A stretch of 64,000 nucleotides of DNA. Origin: Gracilimonas sp965227215 (GTDB lineage Bacteria > Bacteroidota > Rhodothermia > Balneolales > Balneolaceae). The notes beneath the pieces were generated by a model that did no database searches, was not told the DNA's origin, and was given only the letters and a program-made list of their open reading frames with translations. Position numbers and translations under genes: made by a program. Of this stretch, positions 26,113 to 35,406 are shown piece after piece (the first letter of the stretch is position 1; the number at the start of each line of letters is the position of its first letter). The DNA lies in assembly GCA_965227215.1 (NCBI GenBank), contig OZ245729.1:2790001-2854000 (forward strand), read 5' to 3'.

Positions 26113-26862
26113 CTACTCGATAGAAAAAGAGATGTTAATATTGGCCGTCACAGATACGGACTGACTGAAATCCATCATTGAGGCATCGCTTCTCATCGCC
26201 TCCATAGACATTACATTCGATTTTGCCGGAAAGCCGATTTGGTGATCCGAATAATTGATGCTTTGTACAGGTCCAAGAGAAAAGCCTGAAGTTTTGGCAA
26301 TCAGCTGAGCCTTTTGTTTGGCTGATTCAATCGCACTGATCAAAGCCTGCTCTTTTCCTTCAGAAATCTCAGTTGAAGAAAATTGACCATTAAAGGAATC
26401 AAAGCCGTTCTCGATAAGGGTTACCTGAATATCCTCGTAGGTGGAAAAATCGTTGAACGTAAGACTTACGGATTGATTGGTTCGTGTTACTCTAGAGTCG
26501 TTTTGATTACGATGGTTTGAATTTACTTTATGCATGCGAATAGGCTGGTAGTCAATGTTTTCTTTGCTGATATTATGTTGTTTCAGCAATCTTGCCAGCA
26601 GGGTTTCTCGTTCTTTATGGAGACGAAATGCTTCCTGCGGCGTTTCGGCTTCCGCATTTATGTTCACGTTAAAAATAATAAGGTCGGCCGGTAGCAGTTC
26701 CGAGGCGCTCATGTTGATAGTAATAGTTCGCTCCTCAGAGTGGTCCTGAGCCGAGATTTTTTCCCCAAATCCCAGACACATCATAGATACTACAAGGGTA
26801 ATTTTACTTAATTTTTTACCAGCTGATACCATATTCTGATTTGATTTTTTGAATGTCTGCAT
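26113..26862 (-). CDS. SIMPL-domain (DUF541) secreted protein
   Basis: A 249-residue protein with an N-terminal hydrophobic segment (about 22-34) ending in a cleavage-like KISAQ. The rest is the SIMPL/DUF541 fold: strands such as LIIFNVNINAEAETPQEAF, the conserved I..Y.(P/I)R...N region, and ISAIESAKQKAQLIAKTSG near the C-terminus. Members are periplasmic or outer-membrane-associated and form oligomers; the role is poorly known (oxidative-stress and signalling links in E. coli YggE). The start at 26862 overlaps the previous gene by 47 bases but has a good GAGGA seven bases upstream; an in-frame ATG at 26832 has none. Last gene of a three-gene minus unit. Confidence 0.85.
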   Translation of the reverse strand: MQTFKKSNQNMVSAGKKLSKITLVVSMMCLGFGEKISAQDHSEERTITINMSASELLPADLIIFNVNINAEAETPQEAFRLHKERETLLARLLKQHNISKENIDYQPIRMHKVNSNHRNQNDSRVTRTNQSVSLTFNDFSTYEDIQVTLIENGFDSFNGQFSSTEISEGKEQALISAIESAKQKAQLIAKTSGFSLGPVQSINYSDHQIGFPAKSNVMSMEAMRSDASMMDFSQSVSVTANINISFSIE

Positions 26863-27436
26863 ATGATTTTCCTCGATCTAATTTAAAAATCCGGCTTCCT
26901 GAAATGTCATATTCCTCTAAAGAATAACCGCCTCTGTACCAACCCTCCAACAACTCCAAATATTGTTCTTTAGCTTTTTTGTTCCCTAATTTTATGGTGA
27001 ATTCATTTTCCTCACCGTCATTAGTAACAGAAAACTGCAAGATGGCCTTTGGGGTGAACCAATTGAGTTTCTGAACCACATAAATTTTGATCTCTGTATT
27101 TTTGGTGACGGGAATGGGAGAGTCAGGATATGTATCCTTTTTCTTAGTTGGGTGCAGCTGAATCTCGTTTCCTGAAACAATCGCTTTCCCCGCGCTGCTT
27201 CTGAATAAAACTCCCATAAAGGCAAAGCCATAGCCAATTACCATTCCGGCTGCCAGAAGCATTTGTTGCCAACCTTCTAAATCAACATCAAGCATATCAA
27301 AAATGTAGATACTGATTAAACAACTGGCTGCAACTGTCATCCATAACCGGAAATCGAGCGTTTCAGTGAAGGTGACCCGGTCAGTAAGAGGGTCTTTGTT
27401 GGCGGAAATATGTGTCAGGTTGAATACAGCTTTCAT
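26816..27436 (-). CDS. Two-helix membrane protein of unknown function
   Basis: A 206-residue protein that I do not recognise. Two hydrophobic helices lie at about 30-48 and 58-78. They are followed by a soluble beta-rich region (about 85-150) with KAIVSGNEIQLHP and TPKAILQFSVTNDG, in size and pattern like a small PH-type domain, and a C-terminal helix-strand tail. It overlaps the upstream SGNH lipoprotein gene by 4 bases (ATGA) and the downstream SIMPL gene by 47 bases, so the three are translated together and probably act in the envelope. Confidence 0.65.
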   Translation of the reverse strand: MKAVFNLTHISANKDPLTDRVTFTETLDFRLWMTVAASCLISIYIFDMLDVDLEGWQQMLLAAGMVIGYGFAFMGVLFRSSAGKAIVSGNEIQLHPTKKKDTYPDSPIPVTKNTEIKIYVVQKLNWFTPKAILQFSVTNDGEENEFTIKLGNKKAKEQYLELLEGWYRGGYSLEEYDISGSRIFKLDRGKSYADIQKIKSEYGISW

Positions 27437-28146
27437 GGTTCCAAAATGTGAGTTACGGTTGGCAACATCTCTTCAATCCACATGCTGTACATTTTTGCGG
27501 AAGGATGGAGTTCATCAGAGGCTAATAGCGACAGATCGTCTTCGGCCATCTCTGAGATAGGCGTAATATTAATAAAAGGAACATCATATTCGCTACTGAT
27601 ATCTTCAGCAATGGAATTATACTCTTTAATTTTCCGGCGAATGGTTTCCGGATCTTTGGATTGGGCAAAAGGAGTGACCCCGTAATTGGGAATAGATATA
27701 ACGAAGACCTTCCGACTATCTCCACCTGCAAATCCGATGGCTTGTTCCAGTAACTCTCGGAATTCTGTCTTATACAGTTCAATATCCAACCACTGATATT
27801 GATTGTTGACACCAATCAGCAAAGAAACCAGGTCGAAATCAGAAGAAGGACTATGCTCGGCAATTCCATTTTTAAGATCGGTGGTCGTCCAGCCATTGGT
27901 GGCTATTATTTGGAGGGTATCTATTTGAAAACCCAGATTAGCCAGAGAGTCAGCCAACTGGTTAGGGTAATTGTGTTCCTGCTCAATTCCGGTACCAATG
28001 GTATAAGAATCACCAAGGGCGAGATAGGAAACAGGTTGTGTTGAATCACTTGCACTCTTTTTAATCTTTGTGTCGCAATTGGATATCAGCAGCACAAAAA
28101 AGAGTACCTGAAAAAAAATAAATCCTGTTTTTACTGAAACATTCAT
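27433..28146 (-). CDS. SGNH/GDSL hydrolase lipoprotein
   Basis: A 237-residue lipoprotein: a hydrophobic leader ends at LLISNC with acylated Cys24. Block I is ALGDSYTIG with Ser47; an Asn-bearing IGVNNQY and a C-terminal DELHP with the Asp/His pair complete the SGNH site. It should be an esterase on a membrane surface acting on acylated sugar or lipid. It is the first gene of the three-gene minus unit and is transcribed away from the TonB receptor gene; the 225-base region between them contains a LacI-type palindrome. Confidence 0.87.
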   Translation of the reverse strand: MNVSVKTGFIFFQVLFFVLLISNCDTKIKKSASDSTQPVSYLALGDSYTIGTGIEQEHNYPNQLADSLANLGFQIDTLQIIATNGWTTTDLKNGIAEHSPSSDFDLVSLLIGVNNQYQWLDIELYKTEFRELLEQAIGFAGGDSRKVFVISIPNYGVTPFAQSKDPETIRRKIKEYNSIAEDISSEYDVPFINITPISEMAEDDLSLLASDELHPSAKMYSMWIEEMLPTVTHILEP

Positions 28147-28223
28147 GATGAAAGTGCTTAGAGGGAGTTCAAAGTTCTGCTAAGGATAAGAGAAGCAAAG
28201 CATTCATGCATAAATAAAAGTAG

Positions 28224-28237
28224 TGGAAGCGCTTGCA
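28224..28237. promoter_or_regulatory. LacI/CcpA-type operator-like palindrome upstream of the TonB receptor gene
   Basis: TGGAAGCGCTTGCA matches the general LacI-family layout (T-G-N-A-A-N-C-G-N-T-N-N-C-A) with a central CG. It lies 134 bases before the TonB receptor ATG and 77 bases upstream of the divergent SGNH gene start. The 11-base core TGGAAGCGCTT recurs upstream of pckA (43118-43128). The DNA-binding protein is not encoded in the window. Confidence 0.45.
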
Positions 28238-28371
28238 TTTATCCTAAAAACAGACTTTTATTTGGTGTTACAAAAATGTTCGGCCTAAATACGAGTTTCC
28301 ATGAATATGGACTTATTTTACAGACGGTATAATTAGTTGGCCTCTCAACAATAATCAAAAGGATCAATACA

Positions 28372-31230
28372 ATGAGCAACATGATTCAGCGAGTATTTAC
28401 CTTGTGTATGATACTTACTTTGTGTGTGTGCACAGCAAGTGCCTACGCATCAAACATAGAAGATGAAACAGTAATATCAGGTATAGTCACTGATACCGAA
28501 GGTGAGCCATTGGCAGGGGTAAATATCCGGGTTGACGGTAAAGTAATTGGGACTTCTACACGTCCTGATGGTACATTTAGCTTAACGGTACAACAAGACC
28601 CTCCATTTACGCTCATTGTCTCTATTGTTGGGTTCACTTCTCAGCGGGTAGAAATAACTGAAGCCGTTGTTGACGATCTTGAGATTGTCTTGGAAGAAGA
28701 AACTATCTCAGGGGGGGATTTGGTTGTTTCAGCTTCTCGTGTAGAGGAAAGCATCCTTAAGTCACCTGTCAGTATTGAAAAAATGGATGTTTTGGATATA
28801 CAAACTTCTGCTTCTCCGTCTTTTTATGACGCTATATCAAACATGCAGGGAGTCGACTTCAGTACTCAAAGTATGACCTTTAAGTCGATTAATACTCGTG
28901 GATTTGGTGCAAACGGGAATACCCGTTTTGTACAGCTGATTGACGGAATTGATAATCAGGCTCCGGGCCTAAATTTCTCAGTAGGTAATATTGTGGGTAT
29001 TTCAGAGCTCGATCTCGAGAGTGCCGAACTTATTCCAGGCTCAGCTTCAGCTCTATATGGACCTAACGCCCTTAATGGTATTTTGCTTATGAACAGTAAG
29101 AGCCCGTTTGAGTATCAGGGGCTTTCGTTCAACATTAAGCAGGGTGTAAATCATATCGACAGTGAAGTAGAAGATCCTTCTCTGTACCAGAGTTATGACT
29201 TCCGTTATGGAAATGTGGTGAATAACAAGTTTGCCTATAAAGTAGTGGCCTCTTATTTACGCGCACAGGATTTTGTGGCTCAGGATTATCGAGACCAAAG
29301 TGGAATTGTAGAACGTGGCGATTATCCACGGAACGACCGCCGGGTATTTAACGGTGTAAATATTTATGGAGATGATATACTCAATTTAGGCGCCATCGCT
29401 GATGGTGTTATTGCAGGGGGAGGTTCACAAGGAGCCCAGGTAGCAGCCATTCGCAGCTTATACCCTGATGGTCCGAACGGTAACTTTTCTGCACCGGGTT
29501 TCCGTGAAGAGGAATTTGTAGATAATACTACCGAGAGTTTAAAATTGGGAACGGCACTTCATTATCGTATTAATGATAACTACGAGATCTTGGGCCAGTA
29601 CAATATCGGCTTTGGTAGTACGGTTTACACGGCCAACGATCGTTTCGTTCTGGACGACTTCAATATTTGGACAGCAAAACTTGAACTTAGAAATCCCAAC
29701 TTCTTCTTAAGAGCTTACACTACTCAGGAAGATGCCGGTGATACCTATGCGGCCAACACCGTTGCTACCCGAATCAATCAAATATCATACATTACGCCCT
29801 ATTTCCAGACTTTTGGCCAGGCCAGAACACAGGGAGCTAGTGTAGAAGAGGCTCATCAGGCAGCCGACCAAGCTGCAACGGCAAGTCAGCAAGATTATCT
29901 TCCCGGCTCTCCGGCTTTTGAGCGGGCCGTTGATTCCCTTCGTGCCTTGTCAATTGCTGAGGGTGGAGCTTTATTCCTCGACAAGTCAGATCTCTATCAC
30001 GTAGAGGGGATGTATAATTTTTCTGAATTGGTTGACCCTGAAGTAGTTGAGCTTATTGCCGGTGCTAACTACCGGATGTATGACCTCAACTCTGAAGGAA
30101 CACTGTTTGCCTACGAAGATGTAGCGAACGAAGAAGAGTTTGATATCAATGAGTGGGGGGCATATTTGCAGGCATCAAAGAGCTTCCTTGATGACCAGAT
30201 AAACCTTCAGGGTTCTGTTCGTTACGATAAAAACGAATACTTTGACGGACAGTTTTCCCCTCGTGTTTCCGCTACTTTTACCGTAGCCGACCAGCATAAT
30301 ATCCGTGCTTCCTATCAAACAGGATTCCGAATTCCGACTACACAGGATCAGTTTATCAATCTTGATGTGGTAAGCCGGTTATTGATTGGTAGTAACCAGA
30401 CATTGGTAGATCGGTACCGTTTCGAAACAAATACTGTGTATACAGCACAAAGTGTTCAGGAGGCACAACAAATTTCTAATAGTGGAGGTAGTGCCGCAGA
30501 TGCCAGAGCAGCATTAGAAGCTGTGGAATTCGAGGAATTCAAAACAGAGAAAGTTGAAACCTATGAAATAGGATATAAGTCGCTGCTCTTTGACAAGCTG
30601 ATGATTGATGCCTATTACTACTATAGCTCTTATACCGATTTCATTGCGGAAATCCAGTTCGTGCAAGGAGTTCCGAATGGCCCTGGTGAAGACCCGGGTA
30701 CTTTTGATGCAGACAGTGATGACGGAAAAGATGCTATTATCAATGGTGGAGTTGTAACTCAGGAATATGGGTTCGATGTAAATGCGGACGGAACCGTAAA
30801 CTCACACGGTTGGGGACTGAACGTAGATTACTCTCTTCCTAAAGGGTTTAATATTGGCGGTAATGTCTCTTACAACAAACTATTGGATCAAGATGATTTG
30901 ATTGATCAAGGTTTCCGAGCAAGCTATAACACCCCGGAATGGAGATATAATGTACGTCTTGAGAACCGGGAAGTGATAGATAACGTGGGCTTTAATTTCA
31001 CCTACCGCTGGCAGGATGCTTTCTTCTGGGAATCGTCTTTCGGCGCAGGTGTAATTCCGGCTTATGGTACACTTGATGCACAGTTCAGTTATAAACTCAA
31101 TCAATACAATACCATTCTTAAGCTTGGCGGAAGTAATGTACTGAATGAGCGATATACTACCTCATTTGGTAACCCAAAAATGGGAGCCATTTACTATTTC
31201 TCCGTCACATTCGATCAATTCCTGAACTAA
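28372..31230 (+). CDS. TonB-dependent outer-membrane receptor with carboxypeptidase-regulatory domain
   Basis: A 952-residue receptor. A signal peptide ends near SAYA (about 26). Residues 34-113 are a CarboxypepD_reg-like domain (GIVTDTEGEPLAGVNIRVDG). The plug follows (about 120-235, with MDVLDIQTSASPSFYDAISN and GPNALNGILLMNSKSPF), then a 22-strand-type barrel ending in YFSVTFDQFLN. It imports an unknown substrate using TonB energy. The SGNH lipoprotein gene follows 19 bases later, a receptor-lipoprotein arrangement like SusC with a surface partner, but the partner is a hydrolase rather than a SusD. Upstream lies a LacI-type palindrome. ATG at 28372 is supported by the signal peptide. Confidence 0.9.
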   Translation: MSNMIQRVFTLCMILTLCVCTASAYASNIEDETVISGIVTDTEGEPLAGVNIRVDGKVIGTSTRPDGTFSLTVQQDPPFTLIVSIVGFTSQRVEITEAVVDDLEIVLEEETISGGDLVVSASRVEESILKSPVSIEKMDVLDIQTSASPSFYDAISNMQGVDFSTQSMTFKSINTRGFGANGNTRFVQLIDGIDNQAPGLNFSVGNIVGISELDLESAELIPGSASALYGPNALNGILLMNSKSPFEYQGLSFNIKQGVNHIDSEVEDPSLYQSYDFRYGNVVNNKFAYKVVASYLRAQDFVAQDYRDQSGIVERGDYPRNDRRVFNGVNIYGDDILNLGAIADGVIAGGGSQGAQVAAIRSLYPDGPNGNFSAPGFREEEFVDNTTESLKLGTALHYRINDNYEILGQYNIGFGSTVYTANDRFVLDDFNIWTAKLELRNPNFFLRAYTTQEDAGDTYAANTVATRINQISYITPYFQTFGQARTQGASVEEAHQAADQAATASQQDYLPGSPAFERAVDSLRALSIAEGGALFLDKSDLYHVEGMYNFSELVDPEVVELIAGANYRMYDLNSEGTLFAYEDVANEEEFDINEWGAYLQASKSFLDDQINLQGSVRYDKNEYFDGQFSPRVSATFTVADQHNIRASYQTGFRIPTTQDQFINLDVVSRLLIGSNQTLVDRYRFETNTVYTAQSVQEAQQISNSGGSAADARAALEAVEFEEFKTEKVETYEIGYKSLLFDKLMIDAYYYYSSYTDFIAEIQFVQGVPNGPGEDPGTFDADSDDGKDAIINGGVVTQEYGFDVNADGTVNSHGWGLNVDYSLPKGFNIGGNVSYNKLLDQDDLIDQGFRASYNTPEWRYNVRLENREVIDNVGFNFTYRWQDAFFWESSFGAGVIPAYGTLDAQFSYKLNQYNTILKLGGSNVLNERYTTSFGNPKMGAIYYFSVTFDQFLN

Positions 31231-31249
31231 ACAAAAAGAGATTTTTATT

Positions 31250-32902
31250 ATGAAATACTTAAATCAATTATCTAAACTATTCTTAGTAACAGCTCTTGTA
31301 TTTGTAGGATGTGAAGGTCAGGAACAATCCTTGATCGATGATCGTCTGGAAGACAACCCTATACAAGAACCGCCATCGGAGAACTATTCCGCTGGTGATG
31401 CCAATTTTAGCAATTATGTAGCCATCGGGAATTCATTGACTGCAGGATATATGGATGCAGCGCTATACGATGCTGGCCAGGCTAATTCTATAGCTGCCCT
31501 GATGAATGCACAATTCGAAATTGTGGGGGGTACTTCTGATTTCAACCAGCCGGACATCAACTCTGCAAATGGGTTTAATACGGTGGTAGAAAATCCCCAG
31601 GGAAGTCTTGTTCTTGGTCGTTTTAAACTTGATACGAGTATTCCCGGACCATCTCCGGTAGTTGGCGGAGATCCGATAGCTCCATATTCCGGAGCAACCA
31701 ATGAGCTGAATAATTTTGGCGTTCCGGGCATTCAGGTTGGCCAGTTGCTGACACCGGCTGCAGGTGGACCAAATTCCGAGCAAAATCCGGCATATAGTCC
31801 GTTTTATGCTCGTTTTGCCAGTAACCCAAGTGCAGATGGACAAAACGGATCCACTATTTTAGGTGATGCCATAAGCGCAGGTCCTACATTCTTCTCTTTA
31901 TGGATCGGGAATAATGATGTGCTGGGTTTTGCCATTAGTGGAGGCACAAACGATGCTATTTTTACTTCTCAGGCAGATTATCAAACCCGTTTTTCTGCGG
32001 TTATTAATAACCTGATGCAAGTACCTGATCTGAAGGGTGTAGTAATTGATATTCCACCTATTTTAGCTATTCCATATTTCAGGGCAGTGACCTACGATCA
32101 AATAGTCCTTGATGGAGAAACCGCAGACGCCCTTAATCAGGGATTTGCCGGATTTAATGCAGCCCTCGACGCCATTGTAGCAAATCTCGGTCATGATCAG
32201 GCAGATGCTGAAATGCGTAAGGTGAGTTATTCTGCCGGCGCAAATCCTATTCTAATAATAGATGACAACCTGGAAGACCTTGGTCCTAAATTCGATCAGC
32301 TTGAAGGTGCGGGTGCTATTACAGCTCAGCAACGTGCCGCTTTGGTTCCTTATGAGCAGGCAAGACCAATGATGGGGAACCTTCCACAGATTGGTGATGA
32401 ACTAGTTCTGCTTTCTGCCGGATCTGTACTTGGAACACTTGCTGATCCACAAAACCCACAATCTCAAATAGGAGTGGTTGTTCCTCTTGGAGATCAATAC
32501 ACACTTACAAGCGATGAGATCGTGGAAATTGAAACGGCACGACAAACATTTAATGGGATTATGCAACAAGTTGTACAGGGGGCGAATGCCAGCTCAACCC
32601 GCATTGCTTTCCACAGTACAAATGCAGTTGATGGTGCCTTCCTTGATTTATTTGGTTTAAGTGATGGAGAGCTTGGAGTGCGTGTTAGCGGAACTCTGTT
32701 GGCTCCTGACTTTAGTCCTAACGGCGTTTTCTCAACAGATGGAATTCATCCTAATTCTCGTGGTAATGCAATTGTAGTGAACGAAGTATTGAAAACTATA
32801 GAAGAAACGTTTAATGCTACGTTGCCTGCAGTAGATGTGCTGAACCTGCCGAGCGTACAAATATGTGCAGGTGATTGTGTAAGTCAGCAGTCGGGCAGTT
32901 AA
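31250..32902 (+). CDS. Large SGNH-hydrolase lipoprotein paired with the TonB receptor
   Basis: A 550-residue lipoprotein; the lipobox VFVGC gives acylated Cys21. Block I reads AIGNSLTAGYM with nucleophile Ser62, so the usual GDS is GNS. The IGNNDVL block supplies Gly-Asn-Asn-Asp, and STDGIHPNSRG supplies Asp497 and His500. The SGNH set is therefore complete but spread over a protein more than twice the usual length, with inserts between blocks. It probably removes acyl groups from, or captures, the ligand taken up by the receptor encoded 19 bases upstream (inference). A strong terminator ends the two-gene unit. Confidence 0.85.
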   Translation: MKYLNQLSKLFLVTALVFVGCEGQEQSLIDDRLEDNPIQEPPSENYSAGDANFSNYVAIGNSLTAGYMDAALYDAGQANSIAALMNAQFEIVGGTSDFNQPDINSANGFNTVVENPQGSLVLGRFKLDTSIPGPSPVVGGDPIAPYSGATNELNNFGVPGIQVGQLLTPAAGGPNSEQNPAYSPFYARFASNPSADGQNGSTILGDAISAGPTFFSLWIGNNDVLGFAISGGTNDAIFTSQADYQTRFSAVINNLMQVPDLKGVVIDIPPILAIPYFRAVTYDQIVLDGETADALNQGFAGFNAALDAIVANLGHDQADAEMRKVSYSAGANPILIIDDNLEDLGPKFDQLEGAGAITAQQRAALVPYEQARPMMGNLPQIGDELVLLSAGSVLGTLADPQNPQSQIGVVVPLGDQYTLTSDEIVEIETARQTFNGIMQQVVQGANASSTRIAFHSTNAVDGAFLDLFGLSDGELGVRVSGTLLAPDFSPNGVFSTDGIHPNSRGNAIVVNEVLKTIEETFNATLPAVDVLNLPSVQICAGDCVSQQSGS

Positions 32903-32928
32903 ACTACTTACCTAAATTAAGACTCTAC

Positions 32929-32961
32929 CCACTGTATTGGTAACAATGCAGTGGTTTTTTT
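32929..32961 (+). terminator. Terminator of the TonB receptor / SGNH unit
   Basis: An 11-bp stem with one wobble (32929-32939 with 32944-32954), a 4-base loop and a T7 tract at 32955-32961. Confidence 0.92.
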
Positions 32962-33096
32962 ATGCCAATCTTTTAAAGGAATGGCATAATGAAGTAACTT
33001 TGTCATTTCATAGGGAGAGTTAGGTTCGTGGCATACTATTTGCATTAGACAGTACAAACGAAGAAAACTTTAAGTATTAATACCGATAAAAAGTAG

Positions 33097-33678
33097 ATGA
33101 GCAAAGACAAGATTTCAGAAGAGGATATCTCGACTCAAGAAGAGGTGGCCGAAGAAGTACAGGAAGAACAAGTAGCTTCCGGGACTGATAATGAGGAACA
33201 AGAATCGGCGAAGGACGAGAAAGATGTCAGAATTGAAGAACTGGAGAAAGAGCTATCTAATACAAAAGATGGCTTACTTCGCAAAGCAGCTGAGTTAGAT
33301 AACGTTCGTAAACGTGTACAACGTGAAAGAGTACAGCTTTTTGAAGAGGCTAAAGCAGGAGCCCTGGAAGATTTCATGCCCATCAGTGACGACCTGTTAC
33401 GAACCCTTAAGGCAGCCGAAGAATCGGAGATCGAAGACAGTTTTCTCGAAGGGGTGAAAATGGTGGCCGATAAATTTGAGAAAGTGCTGGAAAAGCACGG
33501 CGTTGAACGCATCAACGAAACCGGTGTGCCTTTTGACGTGAACTTACACGATGCTATGATGAAACAACCGGCACCTGATGAAGAAACCGGTAGTGATGTA
33601 GTACTTCAGGTTTTGGATAGCGGCTACAAAATTGGCAATCGTACAATCCGTCATGCTAAAGTTATAGTGAGCGAGTAA
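33097..33678 (+). CDS. grpE: Nucleotide exchange factor GrpE
   Basis: A 193-residue GrpE. The acidic Glu/Gln-rich N-terminus (1-50) leads to a long coiled coil (IEELEKELSNTKDGLLRKAAELDNVRKR split over about 47-78) and the C-terminal beta domain ending with VLDSGYKIGNRTIRHAKVIV, the GrpE signature. It releases ADP from DnaK in the heat-shock chaperone cycle. It lies 3 bases before dnaJ; dnaK is not in the window. No CIRCE element (the HrcA operator) is visible in the 135-base upstream region. Confidence 0.97.
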   Translation: MSKDKISEEDISTQEEVAEEVQEEQVASGTDNEEQESAKDEKDVRIEELEKELSNTKDGLLRKAAELDNVRKRVQRERVQLFEEAKAGALEDFMPISDDLLRTLKAAEESEIEDSFLEGVKMVADKFEKVLEKHGVERINETGVPFDVNLHDAMMKQPAPDEETGSDVVLQVLDSGYKIGNRTIRHAKVIVSE

Positions 33679-33681
33679 AAC

Positions 33682-34863
33682 ATGTCTACCAAAAGAGATT
33701 ATTACGAAATATTAGGAGTTGATAAAGGTGCTTCGGAGGCCGAGATTAAAAAAGCCTACCGTAAATTGGCCATGAAGTATCATCCCGATAGAAATAAGGG
33801 AGATAAAGATGCAGAAAAGAAATTTAAAGAAGCATCCGAGGCGTACGAAGTACTTAAGGATTCCGATAAGCGAGCCCGCTATGACCAGTTTGGCCACCAG
33901 GGAGTGAATGGCCAAGGTGGCTTTGGCGGTGGAGCTGACTTTGACAATATGGGCTTTGAAGATATTTTCAGCCGGTTTGGGGATATTTTCGGCAGTGGAT
34001 TCTTTGGAGAAGAGGCTTTTGGGGGAGGAGGCCGAAGAGGTCGTTCCCGAGGCAGAAAAGAACCCGGACAACCCGGTTCGGATATGAAAATCCGCATGCC
34101 TCTGACGCTCGAAGAAATCGCTTTTGGAGCTGAGAAGAAGCTCAAGATCAAAAAACAGATTAAATGTGATGAATGTAACGGTACCGGCGCCGAAACCAAT
34201 TCCGATTTTGAAACCTGTGGAACCTGTAACGGAATGGGGGAAGTACGGCAGGTAACCCGAACCATGCTCGGCCAGATGGTGAATGTTCAGGCATGTCCTA
34301 ATTGTGCCGGTGAAGGGCGAATCATTAAAAACAAATGTAAGAAATGTAGTGGCGAAGGCCGGGTTAAAGGGGAAGAAACCATAAAGGTGAATATCCCTTC
34401 CGGCGTTTCCACTGGAAATTACATTACATTGCGCGGGCAAGGTAATGCGGGCCGCCGCGGAGGTTCAGCCGGGTCGTTGATTGTGCTTATAGAAGAAAAA
34501 GAGCATGAGCACTTTGATCGTGACGGCAACAATATCTATTACAATTTAACGCTGAGCGTACCTGATGCAATCCTCGGAACTGAAGTTCAGGTACCTACGC
34601 TGAAAGGTAAAGCCAAGCTTAAAATCGATCCCGGCACACAGCCCGGAAAAATGCTGCGCATGCGTGGACGAGGAATCAAAGGGCTGAATAACTCAGGTGA
34701 CGGTGATCAGTACGTTCGCCTGAATGTTTATATACCTGAAGAATTGACGGACAAGCAAAAAGAAGCGGTTCAGTCATTCAAAGACGAAGAAAACTTCGAC
34801 CCATCTAATCTGGATGGCAGCGAGAAGAATTTCTTCTCTAAGATGAAGGACATGTTTGGTTAA
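33682..34863 (+). CDS. dnaJ: Chaperone DnaJ (type I)
   Basis: A 393-residue type I J-protein: J domain (1-70) with YHPDRN, a Gly/Phe-rich linker (about 75-125), a zinc-finger domain with four CxxCxGxG-type repeats (CDECNGTG, CGTCNGMG, CPNCAGEG, CKKCSGEG; about 155-235) and the C-terminal substrate-binding domains. It stimulates DnaK ATPase and delivers clients. Spacing of 3 bases from grpE shows a single operon. A hairpin follows the stop. Confidence 0.97.
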   Translation: MSTKRDYYEILGVDKGASEAEIKKAYRKLAMKYHPDRNKGDKDAEKKFKEASEAYEVLKDSDKRARYDQFGHQGVNGQGGFGGGADFDNMGFEDIFSRFGDIFGSGFFGEEAFGGGGRRGRSRGRKEPGQPGSDMKIRMPLTLEEIAFGAEKKLKIKKQIKCDECNGTGAETNSDFETCGTCNGMGEVRQVTRTMLGQMVNVQACPNCAGEGRIIKNKCKKCSGEGRVKGEETIKVNIPSGVSTGNYITLRGQGNAGRRGGSAGSLIVLIEEKEHEHFDRDGNNIYYNLTLSVPDAILGTEVQVPTLKGKAKLKIDPGTQPGKMLRMRGRGIKGLNNSGDGDQYVRLNVYIPEELTDKQKEAVQSFKDEENFDPSNLDGSEKNFFSKMKDMFG

Positions 34864-34880
34864 TGACCAAAAAATAGTTC

Positions 34881-34908
34881 GTAAAGACGCAAAATCTTGC
34901 GTCTTTAC
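34881..34908. terminator. Hairpin between convergent dnaJ and ybjQ-like genes
   Basis: A perfect 12-bp stem (34881-34892 with 34897-34908) with loop AATC. On the minus strand a T-run follows after eight bases, so it fits best as the end of the YbjQ-like gene, but may stop both transcripts. Confidence 0.75.
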
Positions 34909-34926
34909 TATGCTGTATTCTTTTGT

Positions 34927-35247
34927 CTATTCAGCTGAAACGGCCGTTCCGCTTACGGAAACCATAAGCATGCTTCCATTGGCACCAATGGTTTCATAGT
35001 CTATATCGATGCCAATGATCGCGTTGGCACCCACACTGTTGGCCTTTAATTCCATTTCTTCAAATGCCAGTTTACGGGCTTGCTGTAATTCTTTTTCATA
35101 AGCACCGGAGCGCCCGCCAACAATGTCTCTGATTCCGGCGAAAAAATCCTTAAAGATATTCGCTCCTAAAATGGCCTCTCCGGTTACAATACCCAGATAT
35201 TTTTGCACTTCTTTTCTGTCTAAATGATTGGTAGTGGTCATAATCAT
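34927..35247 (-). CDS. YbjQ-family (UPF0145) heavy-metal-binding-like protein
   Basis: A 106-residue protein of the YbjQ/UPF0145 family: YLGIVTGEAILGANIFKDF at the start, GGRSGAYEKELQQARKLAF in the middle and ANSVGANAIIGIDIDYETI near the end are the conserved blocks. Members form homopentamers; the function is unknown, although profiles label it a putative heavy-metal-binding domain. No signal peptide or cysteine is seen. Convergent with dnaJ. Confidence 0.9.
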   Translation of the reverse strand: MIMTTTNHLDRKEVQKYLGIVTGEAILGANIFKDFFAGIRDIVGGRSGAYEKELQQARKLAFEEMELKANSVGANAIIGIDIDYETIGANGSMLMVSVSGTAVSAE

Positions 35248-35349
35248 AGTAATAGCTCCCTGAGTTAGTTGAATTTAAATGACTTAGTTATGTACTGCTC
35301 CGGATCAAAAAAGTTACTTCAAAAATTAAATCCGCAGAGAAAAGTTAAT

Positions 35350-35384
35350 AAAAAAGCCCCCGCCCATATAGATGAGCGGGGGCT
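35350..35384 (-). terminator. Terminator of the RRM-protein gene
   Basis: On the minus strand, a GC-rich stem of about 11 bp (35384-35374 with 35365-35355, one G-T pair) leads into a run of six T. It is 23 bases past the stop codon. Confidence 0.93.
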
Positions 35385-35406
35385 GAAAATTTTATAACCC
35401 GAAGTG

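Noticed and set aside
32999..33042. TTTG and TATTTG elements before grpE as a Bacteroidota-type promoter
   Set aside because: The spacing of about 31 bases is too long for the usual 19-21.
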